A DNA stretch of 64,000 nt from contig CANLGL010000009.1 of NCBI GenBank assembly GCA_947490345.1, positions 50,072 through 114,071 on the forward strand. The letters are read 5' to 3'. Under the pieces are notes generated by a model, which was given only the letters and a program-made list of their open reading frames with translations, was not told the DNA's origin and did no database searches. This stretch comes from Deltaproteobacteria bacterium. GTDB lineage: Bacteria; Myxococcota_A; UBA796; SXON01. Below are positions 41,146-50,036 of the stretch, one piece after another. Every line of letters begins with the position of its first letter. Within the stretch, counting starts at the first letter, position 1. Both the position numbers and the translations under genes were made by a program.

Positions 41146-42033
41146 CTAGCCCTCGTCACCGGTGACTGCGACGGCCCGGTTTCGCATGAGCCCCTCTTGT
41201 GCGACCGACGCCACCAGCGTCCCCGCGCGATCGTAGAACCGGCCGAGCACCAGCCCCCGCGCGCCGCTCGCGCTCGGGCTCTCCACGTCGTACAGCAGCC
41301 ATTCGTCGAAGCGGAAGGGGCGGTGAAACCACATGGCGTGGTCCAGGCTGGCCACCTGCATGCCGGGGGTCAACCAACTGACGCCGTGCGGCATCATCGC
41401 GGTCGGCAAGAAGTTGAAGTCGCTGGCGTAGGCGAGGAGGTAGCGATGGACGGCGGGATCATCAGGTAGCCGGCCACTGGCGCGGTACCAGAGCTGGCGG
41501 CGGGGCGGCAGCTTCTTGGGCTTGAGCAGGCTCCACTGCTGGACGGCCCGAATTTCGATGGGGCGATCGGCGAGCGCCTGAGCTCGCAGTGGCTCGGGGA
41601 TCTTGTCGGCGACGCGGCGAGCCAGGTCCTGCTCGCTCGCCAACTCGTCGGGACCGGGGACCCCGGTAGGCATCGTCGCCGCATGGTCGAAGCCGGGCTC
41701 GTCGCCTTGGAACGAAGCGCTGAGGATGAAGATCGCCTGCCCGCGCTGGGTCGCGACGACCCGGCGGGTGGTGAAGCTGGTCCCGTCGCGAATAGGATCG
41801 ACCTCGTACACGATCGGGTAGCGCGCATCGCCCTGACGGAGGAAGTAGGCGTGCATCGAATGCACGTGCCGTTTGTCGGGCACGGTCTGCGCCGCGGCGG
41901 AGAGGCTCTGGCCGAGCACTTGCCCGCCAAAGACGGCGCCCCAGCCGAGGTCCTGACTCTGGCCACGGAAGATGCGTTCTTCGATCCGTTCAAGCCGCAA
42001 TAGCACCAGAAGTTCGCCGAGGACGTCGCGCAT
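41146..42033 (-). CDS. tesB: Acyl-CoA thioesterase II
   Basis: This double-hotdog thioesterase hydrolyses acyl-CoA. The protein has 295 aa, typical length. Family segments are FRGQSQDLGWGAVFGGQVLGQSL near the start, HSMHAYFLRQGD, RDGTSFTTRRVVATQRGQ, and a C-terminal SLDHAMWFHRPFRFDEWLLY with the catalytic Asp in SLDHA. A TAGGCT box lies nine bases before the ATG. It is convergent with the lipoprotein gene and divergent from the TraB-like gene. Confidence 0.94.
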   Translation of the reverse strand: MRDVLGELLVLLRLERIEERIFRGQSQDLGWGAVFGGQVLGQSLSAAAQTVPDKRHVHSMHAYFLRQGDARYPIVYEVDPIRDGTSFTTRRVVATQRGQAIFILSASFQGDEPGFDHAATMPTGVPGPDELASEQDLARRVADKIPEPLRAQALADRPIEIRAVQQWSLLKPKKLPPRRQLWYRASGRLPDDPAVHRYLLAYASDFNFLPTAMMPHGVSWLTPGMQVASLDHAMWFHRPFRFDEWLLYDVESPSASGARGLVLGRFYDRAGTLVASVAQEGLMRNRAVAVTGDEG

Positions 42034-42070
42034 GGTGCGCGCAGCCTATCCGGATGTGGTCCAATGCCCC

Positions 42071-43303
42071 ATGTTCGCCGCCCTCCTGCTTCTGGCCGCT
42101 TGCGTCCGCGTTGCCCCGCCGTCACGGACCTCGCCGCGGCCAGGCCCCGTGGCCGGCGTCGTCCACCCCCTCAACCTGTGGGACGTCGAGAAAGCGGGCA
42201 AGGCAAGCCACCTGTTCGGCACCTGCCACATTGGCGTGGCCCTGGACTACGCCTTGCCCCGCCCGGATGACGAGAGTCTCGCCAAGGCCCGGGTGGTGTA
42301 CACCGAGGCGGCCATGGACTTCGAGTCGACGGACGCGATCCGGCTGGTGTGGTCGGAGGCGCGGCTGAGCGCCCGGCTCTCGGGGCCGGCCTTCGAGCGG
42401 CTGGTGCTGGCGGCGCCGGATTTCCCGGCGTCCATCATCGACCACTTTGTGCCCTGGGCAGCAGCCAGTGTGCCCATGATGATGACTGCGGTGGGCCCGG
42501 GCGGCAGCTTCATCGCCATGGACAGGGAGATTCAGACGCGGGCGAAGCGGGCGGGCATCCCGTCGCTGCACGTCGAGACCATCGAGGGCCAGTCCGCGAT
42601 GCTGGCAGCCGCCGATCCGGCGTTCGTCGCCGCACTGGAGGCCGAGCCCGACGTCGGCGAGCTCGAAGCGGCCTTCCGCGCCCTGGACGATCTCTGCATG
42701 CGCGGCATCGTCGACGAGCCGAGGTTGGTGGATCCGGCCGCGCCGGAGACCGAAGCGCTGCTCTTCGCGCGCAACCGCGCCTGGATGGCGACGCTCAGCC
42801 CGGAGTTGGCCCAGGGCGGCGCCTTCGTCGCGGTTGGCGCGGCGCACATGTTTGGCGCCGACGGGCTCATCAAGTTGTTGGAGCGCGACGGGTACACGGT
42901 GAAGCGCCGCAGCACGACCCGACCGGCTCAGCAGGGGACGACGTTTTCCGCGCCCGCCCTGACTCCGACTTTCGATCGCGCTCTGCTCTTGCGCGTGCAG
43001 ACCGAGCTCGGGCCGGCGCTGGCGGACGGCATCTGCGCGGACGGGTCCCTGGCGCGGACCTGCTTCGTCGCCGATGACAGTGAGTGTCGCGGCCGGGTGC
43101 AGGCCGACGTCGAGATCTGTCTGCTGCAACAGGCGCCGAAGCTCGTTGCCGCCGGGGCGACCCCGGCGATCACCCAGGCGGTGGCGGGGTGCACGGCCGC
43201 CGGTCTGGCGCTGGACGCGATGGTCCACGATCGTTTCGCCGAGGCGCCGATGTGTCGGGCCATGCAGGATGCAATGCAGGCGGCGGGCAAGGTTGGGGGG
43301 TGA
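42071..43303 (+). CDS. TraB/GumN-family lipoprotein
   Basis: The protein has 410 aa. The signal MFAALLLLAAC gives a lipidated Cys11; an in-frame ATG at 42032 would extend it by 13 residues with one Arg. The TraB domain shows SHLFGTCHIG near the start, conserved acidic and His positions, and the C-terminal GAAHMFGADGLIKLLERDGYTV. Family members have been suggested to be metal-dependent proteases, but their role is poorly known. A C-terminal extension of ~110 aa carries four Cys and is not recognised. Confidence 0.8.
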   Translation: MFAALLLLAACVRVAPPSRTSPRPGPVAGVVHPLNLWDVEKAGKASHLFGTCHIGVALDYALPRPDDESLAKARVVYTEAAMDFESTDAIRLVWSEARLSARLSGPAFERLVLAAPDFPASIIDHFVPWAAASVPMMMTAVGPGGSFIAMDREIQTRAKRAGIPSLHVETIEGQSAMLAAADPAFVAALEAEPDVGELEAAFRALDDLCMRGIVDEPRLVDPAAPETEALLFARNRAWMATLSPELAQGGAFVAVGAAHMFGADGLIKLLERDGYTVKRRSTTRPAQQGTTFSAPALTPTFDRALLLRVQTELGPALADGICADGSLARTCFVADDSECRGRVQADVEICLLQQAPKLVAAGATPAITQAVAGCTAAGLALDAMVHDRFAEAPMCRAMQDAMQAAGKVGG

Positions 43304-43317
43304 GGCCCGGCGGCGGC

Positions 43318-44388
43318 TCACACTGTGAACCGCTCCCACGGCGCCCGGTCCGGCGGCCCCCACGTGGCCCAAAGCTCGCGGGTAGCAGGGCGGACGATCA
43401 AGGCGCCGCTGGTCTCGATGTGAGTCGGCGGGCCGCCGTGGCGGCAGATGCACGTCGGCTCGGCCATCACTGCCTGCAGGCGTGCCACGTCCACGGTGCC
43501 TTCTGCGAGCAGGGTCTGCGCGGTGCGGAGGCGATCCCGGGATGAGGCCAACAGCCCCGCATCACGTTTGGCCTCGAAGGCGGCGGTGGCCGGGGCAACG
43601 CAGTGGTTGGTGTGCACGATCGGGGATTCGAGCAGCGACTGCACCACCTGGACCCGGCCGCTGGCCTCGATGTTGACGCCGCGACCCCGAACGTCCATGA
43701 GCAGGTAGTCGTGCCCACCCGCCAATCGCGCGCCGCGGATGCACGCGAGCGCCCCCTCCAGCGTCGTCTGCGCCAGCACCTCCCGCACCACGAAGTTCCA
43801 AGTGACGCCGATGCGCCCGTCGGTGCAGACCAGGTTGTTGATGCCGATGGTGATGCCGGCCTCGTTGACGCCGATCTGGCCGAGGCAGCCCACAGTCGAG
43901 AACACCAGCGCGGCCGGGCCGTCGTCGGGCCGGATGTCGAGCATGAGCACGTGGGGCGTCGCCGAATCGTGCATGTCCCAGGTCTGTGCGAAGAGGCCGC
44001 CCAGCCCACGGGTGCGAGCGGGGGGCACGAGCACCGCGGTGCAGTCGTCCTCCTCGAAGCCGGGGCCACCCTCCGCACGGACCACGTCGACGAAGTCGGT
44101 GAACCCGCCGACGATGAGCGCCGCCTCGACCGACACGTCCGCTGCCTCCGCCAGAGCCTCGAGCTCGGTCATCAGGCCAGGCGCGTAGGCGCGGTGCGCG
44201 GGAAGAAGGCGGGTTGCGAGGCGGAGCACATCCTCACGCGTCGCGGGACGGCCGGCCCAGAGCCCGTTGGCGGCGAGCGCGATGCGCTCCTCGGCATACT
44301 CGCGGATGGCCGCGGCGTGGGCCTCGCCGTGCGCAAGGCCGCGCGCGCGTGCGTTTCCTTGCAGACGCGTGACACGGAGGGCGCTCAC
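43318..44388 (-). CDS. C45-family autoproteolytic acyltransferase/hydrolase
   Basis: The protein has 356 aa with a GTG start overlapping the stop of the aminotransferase gene (GTGA). It resembles acyl-CoA:6-aminopenicillanate acyltransferases. The likely cleavage and nucleophile site is the conserved C116 in EEDDCTAVLVPP, followed by LFAQTWDMH and GCLGQIGVNEAGITIGINNL, typical of the beta subunit. A longer reading frame reaching 44958 is antisense to the next gene and not part of it. Being coupled to a GABA-type aminotransferase suggests joint work on an amide or amino acid, substrate unknown. Confidence 0.83.
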   Translation of the reverse strand: MSALRVTRLQGNARARGLAHGEAHAAAIREYAEERIALAANGLWAGRPATREDVLRLATRLLPAHRAYAPGLMTELEALAEAADVSVEAALIVGGFTDFVDVVRAEGGPGFEEDDCTAVLVPPARTRGLGGLFAQTWDMHDSATPHVLMLDIRPDDGPAALVFSTVGCLGQIGVNEAGITIGINNLVCTDGRIGVTWNFVVREVLAQTTLEGALACIRGARLAGGHDYLLMDVRGRGVNIEASGRVQVVQSLLESPIVHTNHCVAPATAAFEAKRDAGLLASSRDRLRTAQTLLAEGTVDVARLQAVMAEPTCICRHGGPPTHIETSGALIVRPATRELWATWGPPDRAPWERFTV

Positions 44389-45737
44389 GCTGCTCCCAGA
44401 CGCCCGGCGACGGCCGCAACCGACGCGTCGAGCACGTCCATCGCCTCGCTCACCTCGGCATCCGTGAGGTTCAACGGGGGTAGCAGTCGCACGCAGTTGC
44501 TGTAGAGCCCGGCGCGGATGGTGACCAGGCCGCGCGTCAGCGTCTCCGCGTTCACCGCTTGGGTCGCCTCCAACCACGGCTCCTTGGTGGCGGGGTCCTT
44601 CACCAGCTCGATCGCCAGCATCGGCCCCAGACCACGAACGTCGCCAATCAGGCGCGGGAAGCGCGCTTGCAGCGCTTCCAGTCGAGCACGGATCATCGCT
44701 GCGAGCTCGTTGGCGCGGGCCAGGAAGGCGGGCGCAGTGATGATGTCCAGCGCCGCAAGCGCCGCGACACAGGCCATCGGGCTCCCGGAGTAGGTGCCGC
44801 CGAGGCCGCCCGGGTGCGGGGCGTCCATGACGTCGGCGCGCCCGACGATCGCCGAGATTGGCATGCCCGCGCCGAGGGACTTGGCGGTGGTGATGACATC
44901 GGGCACCACGCCAGCATGCTCGCACGCCCAGAGCTTCCCGGTCCGTCCCATGCCGCACTGCACCTCGTCGGCGACCAGCAGCATCCCGTGCTGATCGCAG
45001 AGCGCACGCAGCTTACGGAGCCATGCGGCAGGCGCGGGCAGGAAGCCACCTTCGCCTTGCACCGGCTCCACCACCACGCACGCGACGTGGGTGGGATCGA
45101 CGTAGGCTGTGAAGGAGTGGTCGAGCTGCTGGCAGTGCCAGTCGATCCACTCCGCCTCAGTCGTCGCGGGCGGACGGCGGTACATCGTCGGAAACGGCAG
45201 CCGATAGACCTCGGGTGCGAAGGGACCAAAACCCTTCTTGAACAGATTGAACTTCGACGTCATCGCCAACGTCAAGTTGGTGCGGCCGTGGTACGCACCC
45301 TCGAAGACCACGACGCCCTGACGCTTGGTGGAGGCGCGGCAGATGTGCACCGCCGTTTCCAGTGCCTCTGCCCCGCTGTTCATCAGGGCCGTGCGCTTGG
45401 GAGCGGGCCCCGGTGCCAGCGCGTTGAGTCGCTCCGCCAGCAATACCGCGCTTTCATGCGTCGCGATGATGGAACACATGTGCACCAGCTCAGCTGCCTG
45501 CTTCTGCAGCGCTGCCACCACGTTTTCGGGGGTGTGACCGACCGCGAGCATGCCGATGCCGCCGGCAAAGTCGAGCACGGTGTTGCCGTCGAGGTCGGTC
45601 ATCGTCGCGCCGTGGGCGTGGGCGATCGCGAGGCCGGTCAGCTTGGCGGCCCCGGAGGGCATGGCGGCCTCACGGCGCGCCACCAAGGCGCGGCTCTTGG
45701 GGCCGGGGAGTTCGGTGACGAGGTGGATGGCGGGCAT
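44385..45737 (-). CDS. gabT: Class III aminotransferase, 4-aminobutyrate aminotransferase-like
   Basis: This is a PLP enzyme of 450 aa. Class III hallmarks are NSGAEALETAVHICRA for phosphate binding, FEGAYHGRT, DEVQCGMGRTG with the cofactor Asp257, and the Schiff-base lysine K286 in TTAKSLGAGMPISA. The overall sequence is closest to GABA aminotransferases, but other omega-amino acids are possible. It precedes the C45 hydrolase in a coupled pair and is preceded, after 18 bases, by the SNF2 helicase gene on the same strand. Confidence 0.88.
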   Translation of the reverse strand: MPAIHLVTELPGPKSRALVARREAAMPSGAAKLTGLAIAHAHGATMTDLDGNTVLDFAGGIGMLAVGHTPENVVAALQKQAAELVHMCSIIATHESAVLLAERLNALAPGPAPKRTALMNSGAEALETAVHICRASTKRQGVVVFEGAYHGRTNLTLAMTSKFNLFKKGFGPFAPEVYRLPFPTMYRRPPATTEAEWIDWHCQQLDHSFTAYVDPTHVACVVVEPVQGEGGFLPAPAAWLRKLRALCDQHGMLLVADEVQCGMGRTGKLWACEHAGVVPDVITTAKSLGAGMPISAIVGRADVMDAPHPGGLGGTYSGSPMACVAALAALDIITAPAFLARANELAAMIRARLEALQARFPRLIGDVRGLGPMLAIELVKDPATKEPWLEATQAVNAETLTRGLVTIRAGLYSNCVRLLPPLNLTDAEVSEAMDVLDASVAAVAGRLGAA

Positions 45738-45755
45738 TGGGAGGGCCTAACCGGC

Positions 45756-48539
45756 TCACGAAAAGAGCTCCGCCAACTCGTCCCCCGTCAGCGCCTTGGC
45801 CAGCGCGTCCTCGTCGAGCGCGGCGTTCACCATCTCCCTTTTTCGGTCTTGCAGCGCCAGAATGCGCTCCTCCACGGTGTCCTCGGCGATGAGCCGCATC
45901 GACACCACCGGGCGGGTCTGGCCGATGCGGTGCGCCCGGTCGGTCGCCTGGTCTTCCACGGCGGGATTCCACCACGGGTCCAGGTGGACGACGTAATCGG
46001 CGGTCGTCAGGTTCAGGCCGGTGCCGCCCGCTTTGAGCGACAACAAAAAGATTGGCGGCCCATCCGGATCCGAGAAGCGCGCGATCTCCGCCTCCCGGTT
46101 GCGGGTAGCCCCGTCCAGCCGACACCAGTCCCAGCCGCCGACTCGCAGCGCCGGCTCCACGAGGTCCAGCATCGAGGTCCACTGCGAGAAGATGAGGATG
46201 CGGTGACCGTCGGCGACCAGCTCGTCGAGCGTTTCGACCAGCAGGTCCAGCTTGGCGCTCCCCAGCGCCCGGTCGCCTCCCGGCAACAAGCCGGGGTGAC
46301 ACGCCGCCTGTCGCATCCGCAAGAGCACCTCCAGCACTTGGAGCCAGCCCTTGCCGCCGGCCAACATGCGCTTGGCATCCGCTGTCGACAAGCTGCGGAC
46401 GGTGTCGTAGAGGCTCCGCTCCCGCTCGCTCAGCGCGCACCGCAAGACCACATCGGTGCGGCTGGGAAGCTCGGGCGCGACCTCGGCCTTCTTCCGGCGG
46501 AGCACAAACGGACGGATGCGGCGGCGGAGGCTGTCCCGCGCGGTGCGGCTCCCAGACTCCATCGGGCCCGAGAAACGCTCCCGGAACGAACGCCGGGAGC
46601 CGAGCAACCCGGGATTCGCCACGTGCATCCCCGACCACAACTCTTCGAGTCGGTTTTCGACTGGGGTTCCGGTCACACACAAGCGGAGCTCCGCGTTCAC
46701 GGCCCGCGCCGCTTCCGCCGTTTGTGATTCCGGATTCTTGATCGCCTGAGCCTCGTCGAAGAGCACGGTCGTCCAGCGCTCTCCAAGCCGCTCCCGGTCG
46801 AGTCGGAGCACGGCCCAGGTAGTGATGACCATGTCGGCGGCCGTGTCGAGCTGGCGGCGCGGTCCGTGGAACACCGTGACCTTCAGGTCGGGGCGGAACC
46901 TCGCCGCTTCCCTCGCCCAGTTCCCGAGGACCGAGGTGGGCGCCACCACGAGGTGCCGACCACGGCCCAACGAGGCGAGGCACTGGACCGTTTTGCCCAG
47001 GCCCATGTCGTCGGCGAGGATCCCGCCCATGCCGACGCTGCGCAACCAGACGATCCAGTCCACGCCTCGCTGCTGGTAGGGGCGCAGCACGCCGCGGAAG
47101 CCTTCGGGCAGCGGCGCGGCGGGCACGGCGGAGAAGTCGCCCGCCAGCGCGCGGAGGGCAGCGAGCGCCGGAGGGGGCTCGACACCCAGCTCCTCAAGCG
47201 CTTGGAGCGCGACGCCCGCCTGCCCGCGCCCGAGGCGACCGCCGGCCTCGTCTTGCGCGTCCAGCAGCTCGGCGAGCACCGCGCCGTGGCGATCGAGCCA
47301 GGCCTGTGGCACCGGACGCCAGCCCCCCCCCAGCAGCGGCACCAGCGGCGCGTGATCGCGCCAGGCGTCGACCAGCGCGCGCGGATCGATGGCGCCACCC
47401 GCCTCGACCACGAAGCCGTCGCCTTGGTCCCGCAGCGTCACGCTCGGGTTCGAGCCCCCACGCACGAGCTTGAAGTCTGGCGCGCGCGCCAGGATCGCGT
47501 CACGCGCCGCGGGTGGCAGGCCGGCTATCCAGGACACGGCGTCGGCTCCGGCACGTTCGACGGGCACCCCCACCGGCACACCGGCGTCGTACAAGCGGCG
47601 CTCGGCGTCGACGTCGCGCGTCGGGACGATGCGGGCGTCCAGCCGGCGCAGCTCACCCTGTTCGACGCGGGCATACGCGGGGTCTCCGTACACGATGCGG
47701 GCCTGGGCACGGAGTCGGTGGCCGTCGGCGTCCACCTCCCAGGCGAGTCGTGGCGGGTCGCGACGGGCATCGGGCAGGCGTGTGGTGCGGACCTCGACCT
47801 CCACGAGCTTGCGGAGCGCCGGCAGGAACTCGGTGACCAGGCGCCCGGCCTCCCCAGGGCCGAACACCACACCCTGGACGAGCCGCTGCTTCAGCCCCAG
47901 ATCGATGGCCACGTCGCCGATCGGGCGCAGGGTGTCGCCCATGCGCAGGATGCCGTTGACGAAGGCCTCGTCGATGCCAGGGCGCCGGACCAGCCGCACG
48001 CGCCAGCCCGCGCCGTCGTCTTGTACCACCACCATCGGGTCCACGGGCTCGGGCGCGCAGCGGATCGGCGCGCCGTCGAGCGTCACCGACAAGCCCCGGA
48101 GTGGCCCCAACGCGGCTTGCAGCAACCCCCGCGGCGCCCCAGCGCGGCCCCACCAGCCCGCCAGCACCCGGTTCACCTCCTCGTCCTCCCGGCGGCGCGG
48201 CGCGCCGCTCGGAACGGTGCGGTCGAAGATCAGGCCGGATTCGTCGCGACGGAGACTGTATGAAACCACGGAGGGTGGTGCCGGAGACAACGCCAGGAGG
48301 CCCGCGTGGAGCGCCACAGCCGCGGCGACCACGTGGGCACACGCGCCGACCTCTGCGCCGCAGGTGCAGTCCCAGTCCTCCCCGTCGGTCCAGACCTCGA
48401 ACCCCTCGGCGCGTCCGGCCACGGCGACGAGATACCGCTCAGGCGAAGTGCACCGCACCCCCCCCGCCTGGGCGTAGCTTCCGCCCCGGGCGAAAAGCGC
48501 CGCTGGCGCAGCGCGGCGAACCCTGTCCAGCAGCGACAT
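45756..48539 (-). CDS. SNF2-family helicase with N-terminal SWIM zinc finger
   Basis: The protein has 927 aa. The SWIM finger is C58-x-C60-x6-C67-x-H69 (CTCGAEVGACAH). The SNF2 ATPase begins near residue 480: Walker A DDMGLGKTVQC, DEAQ box LFDEAQAIKN, motif III VTGTPVENRLEELWSG, then helicase-C motifs FSQWTSMLDL, LKAGGTGLNLT and DQATDRAHRIGQT. All catalytic motifs look intact. This is the common bacterial SWIM-SNF2 architecture, likely acting on DNA-protein complexes; its precise role is unknown. TTAGCT ends eight bases before the ATG. Confidence 0.94.
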   Translation of the reverse strand: MSLLDRVRRAAPAALFARGGSYAQAGGVRCTSPERYLVAVAGRAEGFEVWTDGEDWDCTCGAEVGACAHVVAAAVALHAGLLALSPAPPSVVSYSLRRDESGLIFDRTVPSGAPRRREDEEVNRVLAGWWGRAGAPRGLLQAALGPLRGLSVTLDGAPIRCAPEPVDPMVVVQDDGAGWRVRLVRRPGIDEAFVNGILRMGDTLRPIGDVAIDLGLKQRLVQGVVFGPGEAGRLVTEFLPALRKLVEVEVRTTRLPDARRDPPRLAWEVDADGHRLRAQARIVYGDPAYARVEQGELRRLDARIVPTRDVDAERRLYDAGVPVGVPVERAGADAVSWIAGLPPAARDAILARAPDFKLVRGGSNPSVTLRDQGDGFVVEAGGAIDPRALVDAWRDHAPLVPLLGGGWRPVPQAWLDRHGAVLAELLDAQDEAGGRLGRGQAGVALQALEELGVEPPPALAALRALAGDFSAVPAAPLPEGFRGVLRPYQQRGVDWIVWLRSVGMGGILADDMGLGKTVQCLASLGRGRHLVVAPTSVLGNWAREAARFRPDLKVTVFHGPRRQLDTAADMVITTWAVLRLDRERLGERWTTVLFDEAQAIKNPESQTAEAARAVNAELRLCVTGTPVENRLEELWSGMHVANPGLLGSRRSFRERFSGPMESGSRTARDSLRRRIRPFVLRRKKAEVAPELPSRTDVVLRCALSERERSLYDTVRSLSTADAKRMLAGGKGWLQVLEVLLRMRQAACHPGLLPGGDRALGSAKLDLLVETLDELVADGHRILIFSQWTSMLDLVEPALRVGGWDWCRLDGATRNREAEIARFSDPDGPPIFLLSLKAGGTGLNLTTADYVVHLDPWWNPAVEDQATDRAHRIGQTRPVVSMRLIAEDTVEERILALQDRKREMVNAALDEDALAKALTGDELAELFS

Positions 48540-48644
48540 CGGCGCGCAGCTAACGCTGTCGTGAAACGCGCGAGCACCAAGGGTGCCGGCTCGATGGCGC
48601 CCTCAGGATGGCGCGCCGTGTCGCGCTGTGCGGCGGGGCGGGAT

Positions 48645-48763
48645 GGGGAGAGCGCCACGCCCGGCGCGCTACCCGCGCGACGGGCGCCGGAGGCCGGAAA
48701 CCGAAGGTTGGAGGCCGAAGGGAATGGCGCGGTAGGGGAAGGGGCGGCGAGCCCCTTCCCCCG
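48645..48763 (+). repeat. Triple-hairpin dispersed repeat, copy D
   Basis: It lies in the gap between the SNF2 gene and pilC. Hairpin 1 pairs CGCCCG with CGGGCG plus GCGCG with CGCGC (two-base bulge), a sequence different from copies A-C. Hairpin 2 is AACC-GAA-GGTT within GGCC/GGCC (48692-48716). Hairpin 3 has a perfect 11-bp stem (48735-48745/48751-48761). Confidence 0.88.
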
Positions 48764-48809
48764 CTTTGAAGATACCATGCTACCATCCCGCGTCGTGGAG
48801 CACTGAGCG

Positions 48810-50033
48810 ATGGCCGTCTTTGCATACGAGGGGAAGACCGCCCAGGGCGAGACCCGCAAGGGAAAGATCGACGCGGTCGATCAGGCCTCTGCGCGCAACA
48901 AGCTGCGGGAGATGCGGATCAGCGCCACCTCGGTGACCGAATCGAAGTCCGCGCTGGATCTCCAGATCAATATCCCGCTGCCCGCCTTCCTCAAGCCGAG
49001 CGTGTCGCTGCGCGATCTGGTGATCTTCTCGCGTCAGTTCGCCACGATGATCGACTCCGGGCTGCCGCTGGTCCAATGCCTGGACATCCTGTCGTCGCAG
49101 TCCGAGAGCCAGACCATGCGCGACCAGCTCAAGGTGGTCAAGGAAAAGGTCGAGAGCGGGAACACGTTCGCCGAAGCCCTGAAGACCTACCCCCAGACCT
49201 TCGACGACCTGTACGTCAATCTTGTCGCCGCCGGCGAGGTGGGCGGCATGCTCGACACGATCATGAACCGGCTCGCGGCCTACCTGGAAAAGAACCAGAA
49301 GCTGATTCGGCAGGTCAAGGGCGCGATGACCTACCCCATCGTGGTGCTGGCCGTCGCCGGGGTGGTCATCGCCATCCTGCTCACCAAGGTCGTCCCCACC
49401 TTCGAGGACATGTTCGCCGACTTCGGCGCGGCGCTGCCAGCGCCCACCCAGTTCGTCATCGCGTTGTCGAAGTGGCTCACGGCGAACATCGGGTACTGCA
49501 TCATCGGGTTGGTGCTCACCTACGTGGCGTTCAGCCAGATCACCCGCACCCCCAAGGGCAAATACGTCTTCCACTCGGTGCTCATCAAGCTGCCGCTTTT
49601 CGGCGACATCATCGTCAAGGTCGGCGTCGCGCGCTTCTGTCGCACCTTGTCGACCATGCTCAGCTCAGGCGTGCCCATCCTCGAAGCGCTGGACATCTGC
49701 TCGCGTACGGCCGGCAACGTCGTCATCGAAGCGGCCATCCAGTCGGCCAGCCGCAGCATCAGCGAGGGTCGCACGATCGCTGAGCCGCTCTTGGAGTCGA
49801 AGGTGTTCCCACCGATGGTTTGCCAGATGGTCGGCGTGGGAGAGGCCACGGGTGCGCTTGACGTGATGTTGAGCAAGATCGCGGACTTCTACGACGACGA
49901 GGTCGATTCGGCGGTCGGCTCGTTGACCGCCGCGCTGGAGCCGATGATCATGGCCTTCCTGGGCGTGGTGGTCGGGGGCCTCGTCATCGCGATGTACATG
50001 CCGATCTTCGAGATGGCCGGAAATATCAGCTAG
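48810..50033 (+). CDS. pilC: Type IV pilus inner-membrane platform protein
   Basis: PilC is the polytopic platform protein that organises pilin assembly with PilB and PilT. The protein has 407 aa, the usual length. Two T2SSF domains are present: FSRQFATMIDSGLPLVQCLDIL and FCRTLSTMLSSGVPILEALDIC. Each is followed by membrane helices (YPIVVLAVAGVVIAILLTKVVP; PMIMAFLGVVVGGLVIAMYMP). It is the first gene of a plus-strand pil cluster, three bases before the pilS start. GGAG lies ten bases upstream of the ATG. Confidence 0.96.
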   Translation: MAVFAYEGKTAQGETRKGKIDAVDQASARNKLREMRISATSVTESKSALDLQINIPLPAFLKPSVSLRDLVIFSRQFATMIDSGLPLVQCLDILSSQSESQTMRDQLKVVKEKVESGNTFAEALKTYPQTFDDLYVNLVAAGEVGGMLDTIMNRLAAYLEKNQKLIRQVKGAMTYPIVVLAVAGVVIAILLTKVVPTFEDMFADFGAALPAPTQFVIALSKWLTANIGYCIIGLVLTYVAFSQITRTPKGKYVFHSVLIKLPLFGDIIVKVGVARFCRTLSTMLSSGVPILEALDICSRTAGNVVIEAAIQSASRSISEGRTIAEPLLESKVFPPMVCQMVGVGEATGALDVMLSKIADFYDDEVDSAVGSLTAALEPMIMAFLGVVVGGLVIAMYMPIFEMAGNIS

Positions 50034-50036
50034 ACC

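Noticed and set aside
44389..44958. N-terminal extension of the C45 hydrolase frame
   Set aside because: It is antisense to gabT coding sequence in the same strand overlap, Arg/His-rich, and the GTGA overlap at 44388 gives a better start.
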